Part shown: positions 1-7,131 of the stretch, one piece after another
Layout: every line of letters starts with the position of its first letter
Numbering within the stretch: the stretch's first letter is position 1
Assembly (NCBI GenBank): GCA_964471235.1
Contig: CAYYGL010000216.1
Location: 1 to 7,795 of the forward strand
Source of the DNA: CAYYGL01 sp964471235
GTDB lineage: Bacteria; Calditrichota; Calditrichia; RBG-13-44-9; J075
Length of the DNA stretch: 7,795 nucleotides
Reading direction: 5' to 3'
Notes under the pieces: model-generated
Database searches by the model: none
Told to the model about the DNA's origin: nothing
What the model saw: only the letters and a program-made list of their open reading frames with translations
Position numbers and translations under genes: made by a program

Positions 1-86
1 AGGCAAGAGAAAAAAACATTTTTTCAAAACATTATTCGCTATTGTGGGATTTAATGCAGGGAGATAAGGTAAGCATCGGTACAGAA
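1..86. other. unassigned intergenic DNA at window edge
   Basis: This short AT-rich stretch lies beyond the terminator of the secreted-protein gene. I see no open reading frame with a plausible start, no RNA gene and no strong hairpin. Positions 11-24 hold an A-run facing a T-run, which is too simple to interpret. It may be the flank of a gene that lies outside the window. Confidence 0.4.
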
Positions 87-121
87 AAAGCGCTCACCGA
101 CTAAAAGTTGGAGAGCGCTTT
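82..121 (-). terminator. intrinsic terminator of the T9SS-secreted protein gene
   Basis: A strong hairpin lies about 62 nt past the stop codon at 183-185. The outer stem is 9 bp, 87-95 (AAAGCGCTC) pairing with 113-121 (GAGCGCTTT). After an A/A mismatch there is an inner 5-bp stem, 97-101 with 107-111 including one G-U pair, and a 5-nt loop. Read on the minus strand the stem runs into TTTTT and then C, the expected U-tract. The plus-strand side is also T-rich (TTTCTTTTC), so weak bidirectional activity is possible. Confidence 0.8.
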
Positions 122-182
122 CTTTTCTGTGAAGATGGAGTACATAGAGACGGTTGTTAACCGAGTCTTAACACCTGTTTAC

Positions 183-2357
183 CTATTTCATCAGCATCAT
201 CTTCCGGGTCTGTACAAAGTTGTTTCCGACGCGCAACCGGTAGAGATACACCCCGCTGGCAACTTGTTGACCGGCATCGTTGGTGCCATTCCATTGCACT
301 TCGTAGTTACCGGGGGCTAAATCTTCCTGCACCAATGTGGTTATTTCGCTACCCAACACATCGTAAATCTTTAATTCTACAAATCCGAGATTCGCAATCC
401 GAAATCCGATTTGGGTACTGGGATTGAACGGATTGGGATAATTCCGGGAAAGCTCAATTGCTTCGGGAATTGTTTCATCCACTGGTTCGATTGCTAATGC
501 GGGATCCACTACCAGATGTACCGGAATGGTAAGCATGGGTTTTAAAGGGTCATTACTGGCAATATTGATGTTGGCAAAATAATCTCCGGCTGCCAACCCG
601 GTGGCATCAAAAAAGACGGAGACATCAAAGGAGCCACCCGGTGTCACGGTGCCGGTGGTGAAATTGACCGACAGCCAGCTTAGCGATGTAAAATTCAGCC
701 CGTTTTCAATCACCTGTTGGAGAATGGCGAAATCGTTGGCATCTGCCCAGTAGCTGTCAAATGGGGAGTTGAGGAAGTAAACCAGTTCCCCGCTACCAAT
801 GGGTTTGTTGAACAGGTCCGGATGCCCATCGCCGTTGTTGGCGGCTACCACCGCTGCCGGGTCATTCACCCGCAGCATGTAGAAAGATGCCGAGGTGTTC
901 ACAAAATTGTAGGTAGAGGGCAGCCCGGTGGAGAGGGGATGACTGGGGTCGGTGACCTGCAAGTGGGGGGTGTTGGAAGTAGTCCATCCTTGATCCCCGG
1001 TGTGTGAGAGCAGGTACATTGCCACCCCGTCATAGTAAGACTGAGTATTCGTACCCCCGATGATGAAGAGCTTTTTGCCGGTGGCAGCAGCATCAGCAAT
1101 TGCCTGCACGCTGGCTTCGGAAACCGATCCGCCGTCCATGGCAACAATGAGGGTGGAATAGGGGGTGAAGTCGATGGTGGTAAAATCAGTGGTGGAGACC
1201 AAGTCGTATGCCTGCCCCAGGTTGGTTAATGCCAACTCCACAGAGTTGGTGACGGTGGTAGTTGCTACCAGAACGATGTCCGCGGTGGGGTTCATCTGCG
1301 GCGAAGGGAATTCCATATCTGCGGCGGCATCTCCCATTGACCCGGTTTGAATTAACACCTCTCCGGAAGGAATATCCTGAATCTCGGTCAAATCCTGCCG
1401 GGGAGCGTTGGCAGCCGCAGCAGAGAAGAGGGCAATATCAAACGTCAAATCACTATTGCCAGTGTTTCCGATGGTGAGAATACCGGAGGTGGTAGCATCC
1501 GGTCCGATGGCAACGCTGAAAGAACCCGGAGTGACCGTTATTGAGGGAGCACCAAAATTCAGCCCGTTGGTGATGACTTGCTGGAGAATGGCAAAGTCGT
1601 TGGCATCGGTCCAGTAACTGCTGTTGGGAGAATTCAGAAAATAAATGAGTTCGCCAGCACCGATCGTTTTATTGAACAAATCCGGATGTCCGTCACCATT
1701 ATTGGCAGCTACCACCGCTGCCGGATCATTCACCCGCAGCATATAAAAAGATGCCGAGGTGTTCACAAAATTGTAAGTAGAGGGCAGCCCGGTGGAGAGG
1801 GGGTGATTGGGATCGGTGACCTGCAGGTGGGGAGTGTTGGAAGTTGTCCAGCCCTGATCCCCGGTGTGGGAGAGCAGATACATTGCCACGCCGTCATAAT
1901 AAGATTGTATGTTGGTACCCCCGAGGATGAAGAGCTTTTTGCCGCTGGCAGCGGCATTGGCAATTGCCTGCACGCTGGCTTCGGAAACCGATCCGCCGTC
2001 CATGGCAACAATGAGGGTGGAATAAGGGGTGAAGTCGAGGGTGGTGAAATCAGTGGTGGAGACCAGGTCGTATGCCTGCCCCAGGTTGGTTAATGCCAAC
2101 TCCACGGAATTGGTGACCGTGGTAGTTGCTACCAGAATAATATCCGCAGTAGGATTCATCTGCGGAGCAGGGGCTTCAGGCATCCTCGTCGCTTTTGTTG
2201 ATGACGCCGTCTGCGCCAGATTCTCAGCGTCCGTTTCTTGCTGAATCCCGGGCCGGTCTTGCAAAGTGCCGCTACCCGTTACCGTCTGAGTCTGGGCAAA
2301 TATCCCCGTATTCACTAATAAGACAGATACCATTATTGTTAAAAACAATCTACACAT
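183..2357 (-). CDS. secreted protein with two ThuA/GATase-like modules, ASH-type domain and T9SS type A sorting domain
   Basis: This is a 724-residue exported protein of unknown biochemical role. A signal peptide is visible (residues 1 to about 21, ending GIFA before QTQT). Residues about 22-64 are a low-complexity polar linker. Residues 65-268 and 353-556 are two almost identical alpha/beta modules (about 14 differences in 204 residues). Features such as a VAMDGG turn, KKLFILGG strands, DPNHPLSTGLP and ELIYFLNSP suggest a ThuA / DUF4350 / class I amidotransferase-like fold, but I see no nucleophilic Cys, so it is probably not an active amidotransferase. Residues about 272-310 and 557-617 look like the front and back halves of one ASH/HYDIN-type beta-sandwich (ILTIGNTGNSDLTFDI; WLSV, FDATGLAAGDY, IASNDPLKP). 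Residues 637-724 form a FlgD-Ig-like T9SS type A sorting domain with YPNPFNPST and GVYLYRL. The product is therefore expected on the cell surface or outside. The start is fixed by a GGAGGT site 6 nt upstream. The gene has its own promoter and terminator and appears independent of the cytochrome cluster. Export route is well supported; function is unknown. Confidence 0.88.
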   Translation of the reverse strand: MCRLFLTIMVSVLLVNTGIFAQTQTVTGSGTLQDRPGIQQETDAENLAQTASSTKATRMPEAPAPQMNPTADIILVATTTVTNSVELALTNLGQAYDLVSTTDFTTLDFTPYSTLIVAMDGGSVSEASVQAIANAAASGKKLFILGGTNIQSYYDGVAMYLLSHTGDQGWTTSNTPHLQVTDPNHPLSTGLPSTYNFVNTSASFYMLRVNDPAAVVAANNGDGHPDLFNKTIGAGELIYFLNSPNSSYWTDANDFAILQQVITNGLNFGAPSITVTPGSFSVAIGPDATTSGILTIGNTGNSDLTFDIALFSAAAANAPRQDLTEIQDIPSGEVLIQTGSMGDAAADMEFPSPQMNPTADIVLVATTTVTNSVELALTNLGQAYDLVSTTDFTTIDFTPYSTLIVAMDGGSVSEASVQAIADAAATGKKLFIIGGTNTQSYYDGVAMYLLSHTGDQGWTTSNTPHLQVTDPSHPLSTGLPSTYNFVNTSASFYMLRVNDPAAVVAANNGDGHPDLFNKPIGSGELVYFLNSPFDSYWADANDFAILQQVIENGLNFTSLSWLSVNFTTGTVTPGGSFDVSVFFDATGLAAGDYFANINIASNDPLKPMLTIPVHLVVDPALAIEPVDETIPEAIELSRNYPNPFNPSTQIGFRIANLGFVELKIYDVLGSEITTLVQEDLAPGNYEVQWNGTNDAGQQVASGVYLYRLRVGNNFVQTRKMMLMK
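690..1301 (-). repeat. direct repeat, copy 2 (codes residues 353-556 of the secreted protein)
   Basis: This is the second copy of a 612-bp in-frame direct repeat with an offset of 864 bp (288 codons) from copy 1. The translated copies differ at about 14 of 204 residues, for example NSPFDSYWAD here against NSPNSSYWTD in copy 1. Long DNA blocks are identical, such as the stretch around 1105-1160. The level of identity points to a fairly recent internal duplication or to gene conversion between copies. Confidence 0.9.
1554..2165 (-). repeat. direct repeat, copy 1 (codes residues 65-268 of the secreted protein)
   Basis: This is the first copy, in transcription order, of the 612-bp in-frame repeat. 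Both copies begin at the same PQMNPTAD peptide and end at NGLNF. The peptide between the copies (residues 269-352) is unique. Confidence 0.9.
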
Positions 2358-2363
2358 GATGCT

Positions 2364-2369
2364 ACCTCC
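2364..2369 (-). promoter_or_regulatory. Shine-Dalgarno site of the T9SS-secreted protein gene
   Basis: The minus strand reads GGAGGT followed by six bases (AGCATC) and then ATG at 2357-2355. This near-consensus site supports that start codon, and the hydrophobic signal peptide follows directly. Confidence 0.8.
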
Positions 2370-2376
2370 GATTTGG

Positions 2377-2405
2377 ATAATAGATAAAATATTAGTTAGG
2401 GTAAA
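2377..2405 (-). promoter_or_regulatory. candidate sigma-70-type promoter of the secreted protein gene
   Basis: On the minus strand, TTTACC (2405-2400, four of six matches to the -35 consensus) is separated by exactly 17 bp from TATTAT (2382-2377, five of six matches to the -10 consensus). Transcription would start near 2370, just ahead of the Shine-Dalgarno site, giving an unusually short leader of about 13 nt. If the organism uses a Bacteroidota-like primary sigma factor, the consensus would differ, so this is a tentative call. Confidence 0.35.
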
Positions 2406-3207
2406 CCATGAACATCCGCTTAAACCTCGCCGTCATTGAATAACGCAGGAAATAAACGGAAAGTGATAACAGTATGAATAAAAAATGGCGATCCGGAAAG
2501 CACAGAAGAGGAAGGAGAGAACCGGACGTGTTTTTTCATCCGAAGAACCTGACCCTGTTTCCCTCACCCTGGGATACTTCATGAAGCCGGTTGAATTCCC
2601 TAACAATAAAGTTGGGGTGAAACTGTGCCGCTATTTTCCTGTAAATGAGTCGGTATGGTTATTTGCAACTTCCCCCTGAATCCGGCAATACGCCCGGAAT
2701 ATTCGAGAACAAATCATGACAGGTGACACACAAATAATAGATGTGCCCTGAGAATTTATCTAATATAACAGAATCCGGAAAGGCATCGCCGATTGAATCA
2801 AACACCACCGGGTTTTAAGTGTTTAAATCAAAGCGGTTTGCAAGTGAATGAACATACGACATCTTTTCTTCATTCCAAAGCAAAATAAACAATGGGGCAA
2901 AAAATATAGATTAACCTGAATTCGACGTCACTTGAAATAAAACCCAGATGAAACAGATAACGCTGATTGACACGGATGAGTGGTCATAATTTTACACAAC
3001 TCTGCGAAAATCCGGGTCATCGGGGTCCAACCGGGTTCTATTCTTCTGATGTCGAACGGACGTTAGATTAAGTTATGGCGGTAGTATGATGAGAGGGGAA
3101 CGGAACACAAACGGCGGAAGATAAAATAACCTGGCAGTCAGCCCTGATGGGGATTTAGCAAGGTGAGTGTTCCGGTTGGTGTAATCACCAGAACGCTTCC
3201 CGAAATT
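2406..3207. other. long intergenic region without a convincing gene
   Basis: About 800 bp separate the upstream end of the secreted-protein gene from the stop codon of the flavoprotein gene. The longest plus-strand reading frame (2485-2679, 64 codons) has no ribosome binding site and no recognisable family. I found no tRNA or rRNA and no clear intrinsic terminator for the cytochrome cluster. The GTTCTGG/CCGGAAC hairpin at about 3171-3196 lacks a U-tract. The segment 2911-3070 may be a small dispersed repeat and is listed separately. Confidence 0.5.
2911..3070. repeat. possible MITE-like or dispersed intergenic repeat with imperfect inverted ends
   Basis: The ends are inverted and imperfect: TTCGACGTCA at 2921-2930 faces TGATGTCGAA at 3047-3056 (9 of 10 complementary positions), and both arms continue outward into TTAA-like sequence. 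The interior (2944-2978 and about 3000-3030) contains phrases such as GATTGACACGGATG and CTGCGAAAATCCGGGTCATC. These resemble, from memory, degenerate dispersed motifs found between genes in several bacterial phyla. No coding capacity is seen, and no second copy lies in this window, so the repeat status is an inference. Confidence 0.3.
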
Positions 3208-4518
3208 TCAGGCAATGGCTTTCATTTTGCCACCAAAGCGGATGCCCATTTTTTTCAGCATCTCAAATGGGGGTAATCCACCGGCAAATATAAACACGTA
3301 ATCGTTGGGAATTTCTTTGATTTCTTCCTCGGTCTGAATGACCACGGAATGCACCCGGATTTCCTTAACATGGGAATTAAAGATTGGGATTACTTTCCCT
3401 TTACTAATCATTCCCATAATGCGGTCTTCATTTTTTTTCTTGATACGAAAAAACTTTGCCTTCCGGTAAGAAATGAATACTTTATTGCCTTTTTGCCGTG
3501 CTAACCCGACCGCTGCTTCTACGGCGCTGTCGCCTCCACCCACGACCAGGATATTATGATTATTATACCCCCGGGCATCAATTAATTGGTACATCACCTT
3601 GGGGAGATTTTCACCGGGCACATTGAGTTTGCGGGGGGTTCCGCGCCGTCCTAACGCCAGCACCACATGACGGCTGTAAAACTCTCCCTTCGAGGTAATC
3701 ACTTTAAACACCCCATTCTCCTTAACGACATGCTCAAGTTTGTGATCGGCCAGAACATCAATTTGATATTGCCGGATAATGTCTTCCCAGATCTCGAGCA
3801 ATTGTTCCTTGGAGTATTCTTTTCGATTCAACCATCCGTAGAGGGGAATTTCCACCGGCTGGGTCATTACCAGTTTACGGCGGGGATATTGCAGGATGGT
3901 TCCGCCAGCGGCTTGCTGATCCAACACCTGGTAAGAGAGCTTATGCTGAATGGCAGTAAGAGCAGCACTTAATCCGGCGGGACCGGCACCCACGATGATC
4001 ACATCCTTTACGGCGTTATCCGTAGAGCGGGCGATATTGGAGGCAATATGTTCCAGGGCGGCTCTGCCCTGGGTGACAGCGTTGCGAATTAACGACAGCC
4101 CGCCCAATTCCCCCACGATATAAAGTCCGGGCACGTTGGTCTGGTAATGTTCATCCAATAAAGGAATATCTTCCCGGGTGGTGATATCGCCCAGACCAAC
4201 TTTCAGAGCACCTACCGGGCAGGCGGGTTCGCAATACCCATGTCCCACACAGCGCAGCCCGTTGATGATAGTGGCTTTCCCATGCACCACCCCCAGCACA
4301 TCCCCTTCCGGGCAGGCGGCTACACAAGAACCGCACCCAATGCATTGAGAGTCATCGATAAAGGGATATTGATAGCGAGGGCGGGTTATGCCTAACTCGA
4401 CAGCTTCCTTCCGCCGCTCGGTCATTATTTTTTCTCGTTTGCGAAACTTAATAAAATATGGCACAAAGATAATAACGGCAATAACTCCGGTGATTAACCA
4501 GATTAATGTGTTCTCCAT
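3208..4518 (-). CDS. membrane-anchored dicluster ferredoxin / FAD-NAD(P)H oxidoreductase
   Basis: This 436-residue redox protein should pass electrons between a pyridine nucleotide and iron-sulfur carriers at the inner membrane. Residues 4-23 form one membrane helix followed by a basic stretch (KFRKREK), which places the rest in the cytoplasm. Residues 59-69 carry a full 4Fe-4S motif (C59, C62, C65, C69, then P70). A second motif at 90-100 has His at the second position (C90, H93, C96, C100, then P101). Residues 127-151 (TNVPGLYIVGE and following) resemble the C-terminal FAD-contact segment of thioredoxin-reductase-like proteins but lie ahead of the FAD fold. The FAD site is G177-x-G179-x-x-G182 and the NAD(P) site is G327-x-G329-x-x-A332, followed by a YRKAKFFR basic patch. 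There is no CXXC redox pair, so it is not a thioredoxin reductase; it looks closer to YpdA-like folds. It is the last gene of the cluster, 16 bp after the barrel gene. The Shine-Dalgarno AGGAGA (4526-4521) sits only about 3 nt from the ATG. Physiological partner and direction are unknown. Confidence 0.85.
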   Translation of the reverse strand: MENTLIWLITGVIAVIIFVPYFIKFRKREKIMTERRKEAVELGITRPRYQYPFIDDSQCIGCGSCVAACPEGDVLGVVHGKATIINGLRCVGHGYCEPACPVGALKVGLGDITTREDIPLLDEHYQTNVPGLYIVGELGGLSLIRNAVTQGRAALEHIASNIARSTDNAVKDVIIVGAGPAGLSAALTAIQHKLSYQVLDQQAAGGTILQYPRRKLVMTQPVEIPLYGWLNRKEYSKEQLLEIWEDIIRQYQIDVLADHKLEHVVKENGVFKVITSKGEFYSRHVVLALGRRGTPRKLNVPGENLPKVMYQLIDARGYNNHNILVVGGGDSAVEAAVGLARQKGNKVFISYRKAKFFRIKKKNEDRIMGMISKGKVIPIFNSHVKEIRVHSVVIQTEEEIKEIPNDYVFIFAGGLPPFEMLKKMGIRFGGKMKAIA

Positions 4519-4534
4519 AATCTCCTGTAATTCC

Positions 4535-6169
4535 TCAGAATCGATAACCCAATTCGGTCAAAATACGCTGACCTTTAATATCTGCACCCCAATTATACTC
4601 ATATTGACCATACAAAAATATTCGACCCATCAGCGGGAAATAACCGTTAACCCGCGCCCACTTGTTGTTGCGGGTACTATTATCGACACCGCCCGTATAA
4701 GCATAATTTCCTAATCCAACCTCAAAGCGCTGCCCGGAAAGAAGCGATTTGGCTAACCGTAAGGATGCTGTATAACCACTACTCAACGGACTATTAAAGC
4801 CAGCGGCATTTATTCCCAGGGATAACCGCCGAAGTAAAAAATCCGCTTTCCGAATGCCCCCGGCATAAGAATAAGTGGAACGACTATCCGTTTCCCGTTT
4901 CCGTATTCCTACATTGGAATAGACGAACACTTTGGCAGGCAGGCGAAGCGAGATACTCCCTCGCAGCCCCCGCCGAAGGGCATCATCAAACAAAATTTGT
5001 TCGATGGTACGGATTTCATACGTCCAGTAATTTTTTCGATTGTCAAACGTTAATCCAAGAGTTAACCAGTTGGCATGTCGATAACGGGCGGAGAGGAACA
5101 GGTTGGTGAGTGAGAACCGTTCCCCGGCGCGAGCTTTCCGCCAATTGCGGTTAATGTCTATTTCAGCACTCTGGTAAAGATAGAGGCGACTCTGGTAACT
5201 ATAACTGTTTCGAATATATACAAATTCCCGGCTGACCACAGAGGAATGATATTCTGCCGCCGCCGCAATGGTCGATTCAAACTGGCTGCTCTGGATTTCA
5301 CCCTGACGATAGTTCCAGAACGCTCCGAATTTCTGGATGTTGGTTTGAAAGTTCGATGTCCGCCAATCCGGCTGGGTACCGGCAAATATTCCCATACGGA
5401 CAGAGGGAGAGAGGTTATACTGAAACTGCATCCCATCAATATAACCAATCCCGCTCATGTAATTGGAAATGATGCGCCCCACTTTGTAATTAAACGGTAC
5501 CTGCGGGTTGTCATAACTGAGGGACAATTCATATACCCGGTTCCGCAATTCATTCTGCGGGATATCAGGACCCAACTCCTGACTTCGTTGATTATATCGG
5601 GTACGGGTACGAATCCGGAGTTGGTACTCCTTATTCCAGAGATTGTTCACTCGTAGATTGAACCGTGCGGTGGGTTGGCTAAAATCCAGATTGCTGGCAG
5701 ATTGATCATTCCAATGGTAATACTGCACGGAAACACTGCCGCTCAACCGGGACGCATTTCTACGGCTCTGACGCCGTTTTTGAACCGTCTTCTTTTCCTT
5801 CACTGTCAATACTTCCTTTTTCTCCGGCGTGGGTTCGGGCGTTTTCGATGTCTGAACTGAGGACTCCGTCTGTTTCGTGCGGGTCACCACTACCGCCAGG
5901 TCGCCCGGCTTAATGGGCTCATCGGTATGGATGATCCGGCAGGAAGCAGAATGTTCCGCCACATACACTACCTCAATTTCCGCCACTACTTTCTTCTTGT
6001 CACATACCACCATTAGTTTATCACCCACATTCAGCCCTTTCGCTTTCCCCCCTTCTAAATAAACCGTCTCGGCAGTGGTGTATTTGATCGGGAAAATATC
6101 TTTCCCCTTCTGGGCAAATCCCACCAAACTTAGCAGAATGACCAACAAAAATGATGCACCGAACTTCAT
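4535..6169 (-). CDS. exported SH3-like domain plus outer-membrane beta-barrel protein
   Basis: This 544-residue protein is not a family I can name. A signal peptide covers residues 1 to about 19 (LVGFA before QKG). Residues about 25-96 resemble an SH3-like fold of the FlgT C-terminal type: VYLEGGKAKGLNVGDKL, an IEVVYV strand, then IKPGDLAVVV. Residues 97-140 are a Pro/Glu/Lys/Arg-rich linker, likely disordered. From about 141 to the end the chain alternates polar and aromatic residues in many amphipathic strands (for example SGSVSVQYYHW, FNLRVNNLW, ATSLR-like segments), and it ends in LTELGYRF. A C-terminal Phe is the usual recognition signal for outer-membrane barrel assembly. There is no CXXCH, so it binds no c-type heme itself. 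Its place between multiheme cytochromes and an inner-membrane redox protein suggests an outer-membrane partner, porin or sheath for electron transfer. This role is inferred only from neighbours. A good AAAGGAG site 7 nt upstream supports the start. A general porin or unrelated structural protein remains possible. Confidence 0.75.
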   Translation of the reverse strand: MKFGASFLLVILLSLVGFAQKGKDIFPIKYTTAETVYLEGGKAKGLNVGDKLMVVCDKKKVVAEIEVVYVAEHSASCRIIHTDEPIKPGDLAVVVTRTKQTESSVQTSKTPEPTPEKKEVLTVKEKKTVQKRRQSRRNASRLSGSVSVQYYHWNDQSASNLDFSQPTARFNLRVNNLWNKEYQLRIRTRTRYNQRSQELGPDIPQNELRNRVYELSLSYDNPQVPFNYKVGRIISNYMSGIGYIDGMQFQYNLSPSVRMGIFAGTQPDWRTSNFQTNIQKFGAFWNYRQGEIQSSQFESTIAAAAEYHSSVVSREFVYIRNSYSYQSRLYLYQSAEIDINRNWRKARAGERFSLTNLFLSARYRHANWLTLGLTFDNRKNYWTYEIRTIEQILFDDALRRGLRGSISLRLPAKVFVYSNVGIRKRETDSRSTYSYAGGIRKADFLLRRLSLGINAAGFNSPLSSGYTASLRLAKSLLSGQRFEVGLGNYAYTGGVDNSTRNNKWARVNGYFPLMGRIFLYGQYEYNWGADIKGQRILTELGYRF

Positions 6170-6281
6170 AGCCTTTCTCCTTTATTTAAACAAAAAACCA
6201 TTTTGATACAATTTCCGTACCAGAGTTTTTTTTCCTCCCTGTATTCCTCCCTGAAAACATACCGTTCCCGGCCCGTTTGCC

Positions 6282-7097
6282 TTAATCTCCTCCACCATCG
6301 CCTTCTCCGCTGCCAAAAGGATGACACGAGAGACAGGCACTGCTTTCATACACATAGCCTCCCACTTCCCGATGTTTTCTATCCATCTTATCCTGGTTAT
6401 GCTCATGGCAACCCTCAAAGCAGCTAAACACCTGAAAATTCCCCGGAGAAAGATGGCAGGTACTACAGCTACTCCATACCCCGGCATGGGCACCGCTGAA
6501 AATGGGAAAGAACTCTTCATGCCCGGTGAAATTTGCCGGCTGCCAGCCGGTTAACCCATGGCACTCCTCGCACCGCAGGGGGAAACCCATCTCGGTATGT
6601 GCCGGGTTTTGAGCACCCTGATAATCCGCCCTATGACAGCCGTAACATTCCGAACGGGGAAAAGAAAACTCGCCAACAATTTCACTGAAATGACACGCCT
6701 GGCAATCCAGCCGGGCATGCACCCCGACCAGTGGAAAAGTGGTATTGGAATGAGCGGTTCTCATATTTAAAACTGTCCAGCGCTCCGGAGTATGGCAATT
6801 CCGGCATTCGTTGCCCAGTTTCGCCTGGTGCACATCTTCATGACAATCTGCGCAAGTATTTCCCACTTGACGAAAATCAACAATTTGATGGCAGTTATCA
6901 CACCGCAAATTCCGGTGCTGTCCTTCCAGGGGAAACCGCACAAGGTTGTGGTCAAAGTGAACTTCCTGCCAGTTTTGAGTGGTATGGCACACATTGCATT
7001 CGAAAGCTACATATTGATGCGGATTTTCCGGCATGGCAGCCACAATCCTGTTTAATGTGAATAGAAACCCAATTAATAAAATGCACCCTTTCTTCAT
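6282..7097 (-). CDS. small periplasmic or exported multiheme cytochrome c (about 10 hemes)
   Basis: This is a complete 271-residue multiheme c-type cytochrome. The signal peptide ends near residue 21 (NRIVAA before MPENP), so the protein is exported and heme is attached in the periplasm. Canonical CXXCH sites start at C34, C66, C82, C98, C132, C151, C176, C211 and C255. A tenth site at C226 reads CFEGCH, with three residues between the cysteines. Extra His residues in phrases such as FDH, FPLEGQH, FPLVGVH and FPIFSGAH are natural distal ligands for bis-His hemes. The C-terminal 120 residues align by eye with the C-terminal part of the upstream cytochrome (FPIxSGAH, VF...CHEHNQ, then CHP), so the two are paralogs. 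The family looks like the cytochrome c3/c7-like tandem CXXCH group. It starts 34 bp after the upstream gene, consistent with one operon, and is followed by the barrel gene after 112 bp. It ends in a Gly/Asp-rich tail (GEGDGGGD). The exact electron partner is unknown. Confidence 0.9.
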   Translation of the reverse strand: MKKGCILLIGFLFTLNRIVAAMPENPHQYVAFECNVCHTTQNWQEVHFDHNLVRFPLEGQHRNLRCDNCHQIVDFRQVGNTCADCHEDVHQAKLGNECRNCHTPERWTVLNMRTAHSNTTFPLVGVHARLDCQACHFSEIVGEFSFPRSECYGCHRADYQGAQNPAHTEMGFPLRCEECHGLTGWQPANFTGHEEFFPIFSGAHAGVWSSCSTCHLSPGNFQVFSCFEGCHEHNQDKMDRKHREVGGYVYESSACLSCHPFGSGEGDGGGD

Positions 7098-7099
7098 AT

Positions 7100-7106
7100 C
7101 CCCCCC
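7100..7106 (-). promoter_or_regulatory. G-run ribosome binding site of the small multiheme cytochrome gene
   Basis: The minus strand reads AAAAGGGGGGGAT and then ATG (7097-7095). The run of seven G can pair with the pyrimidine-rich end of 16S rRNA but is a poor match to AGGAGG. A homopolymer of this length is also a place where sequencing or replication slippage could occur. The ATG is still preferred because a basic, hydrophobic signal peptide begins there. Confidence 0.5.
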
Positions 7107-7131
7107 TTTTCATCATCGACTTAAGAACTGT

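Noticed and set aside
1578..2093. 171-codon plus-strand reading frame
   Set aside because: It lies antisense to copy 1 of the duplicated module. A similar shorter frame occurs opposite copy 2, as expected for a shadow of a repeated coding sequence.
2485..2679. 64-codon plus-strand reading frame in the long intergenic region
   Set aside because: It has no Shine-Dalgarno site, no recognisable family or domain, and no neighbouring gene on the same strand. Chance open frame is more likely.
3171..3196. Hairpin downstream of the flavoprotein gene as a terminator
   Set aside because: The stem is short with a wobble pair, the loop is long and no U-tract follows on the minus strand.
3208..4518. Annotation as thioredoxin reductase
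   Set aside because: The two nucleotide folds fit that superfamily, but there is no CXXC redox pair, and the ferredoxin motifs and membrane helix do not belong to thioredoxin reductases.
6182..6520. 112-codon minus-strand frame between the small cytochrome and the barrel gene
   Set aside because: It overlaps the heme-coding frame of the small cytochrome for most of its length and shows no family features; it is an out-of-frame shadow.
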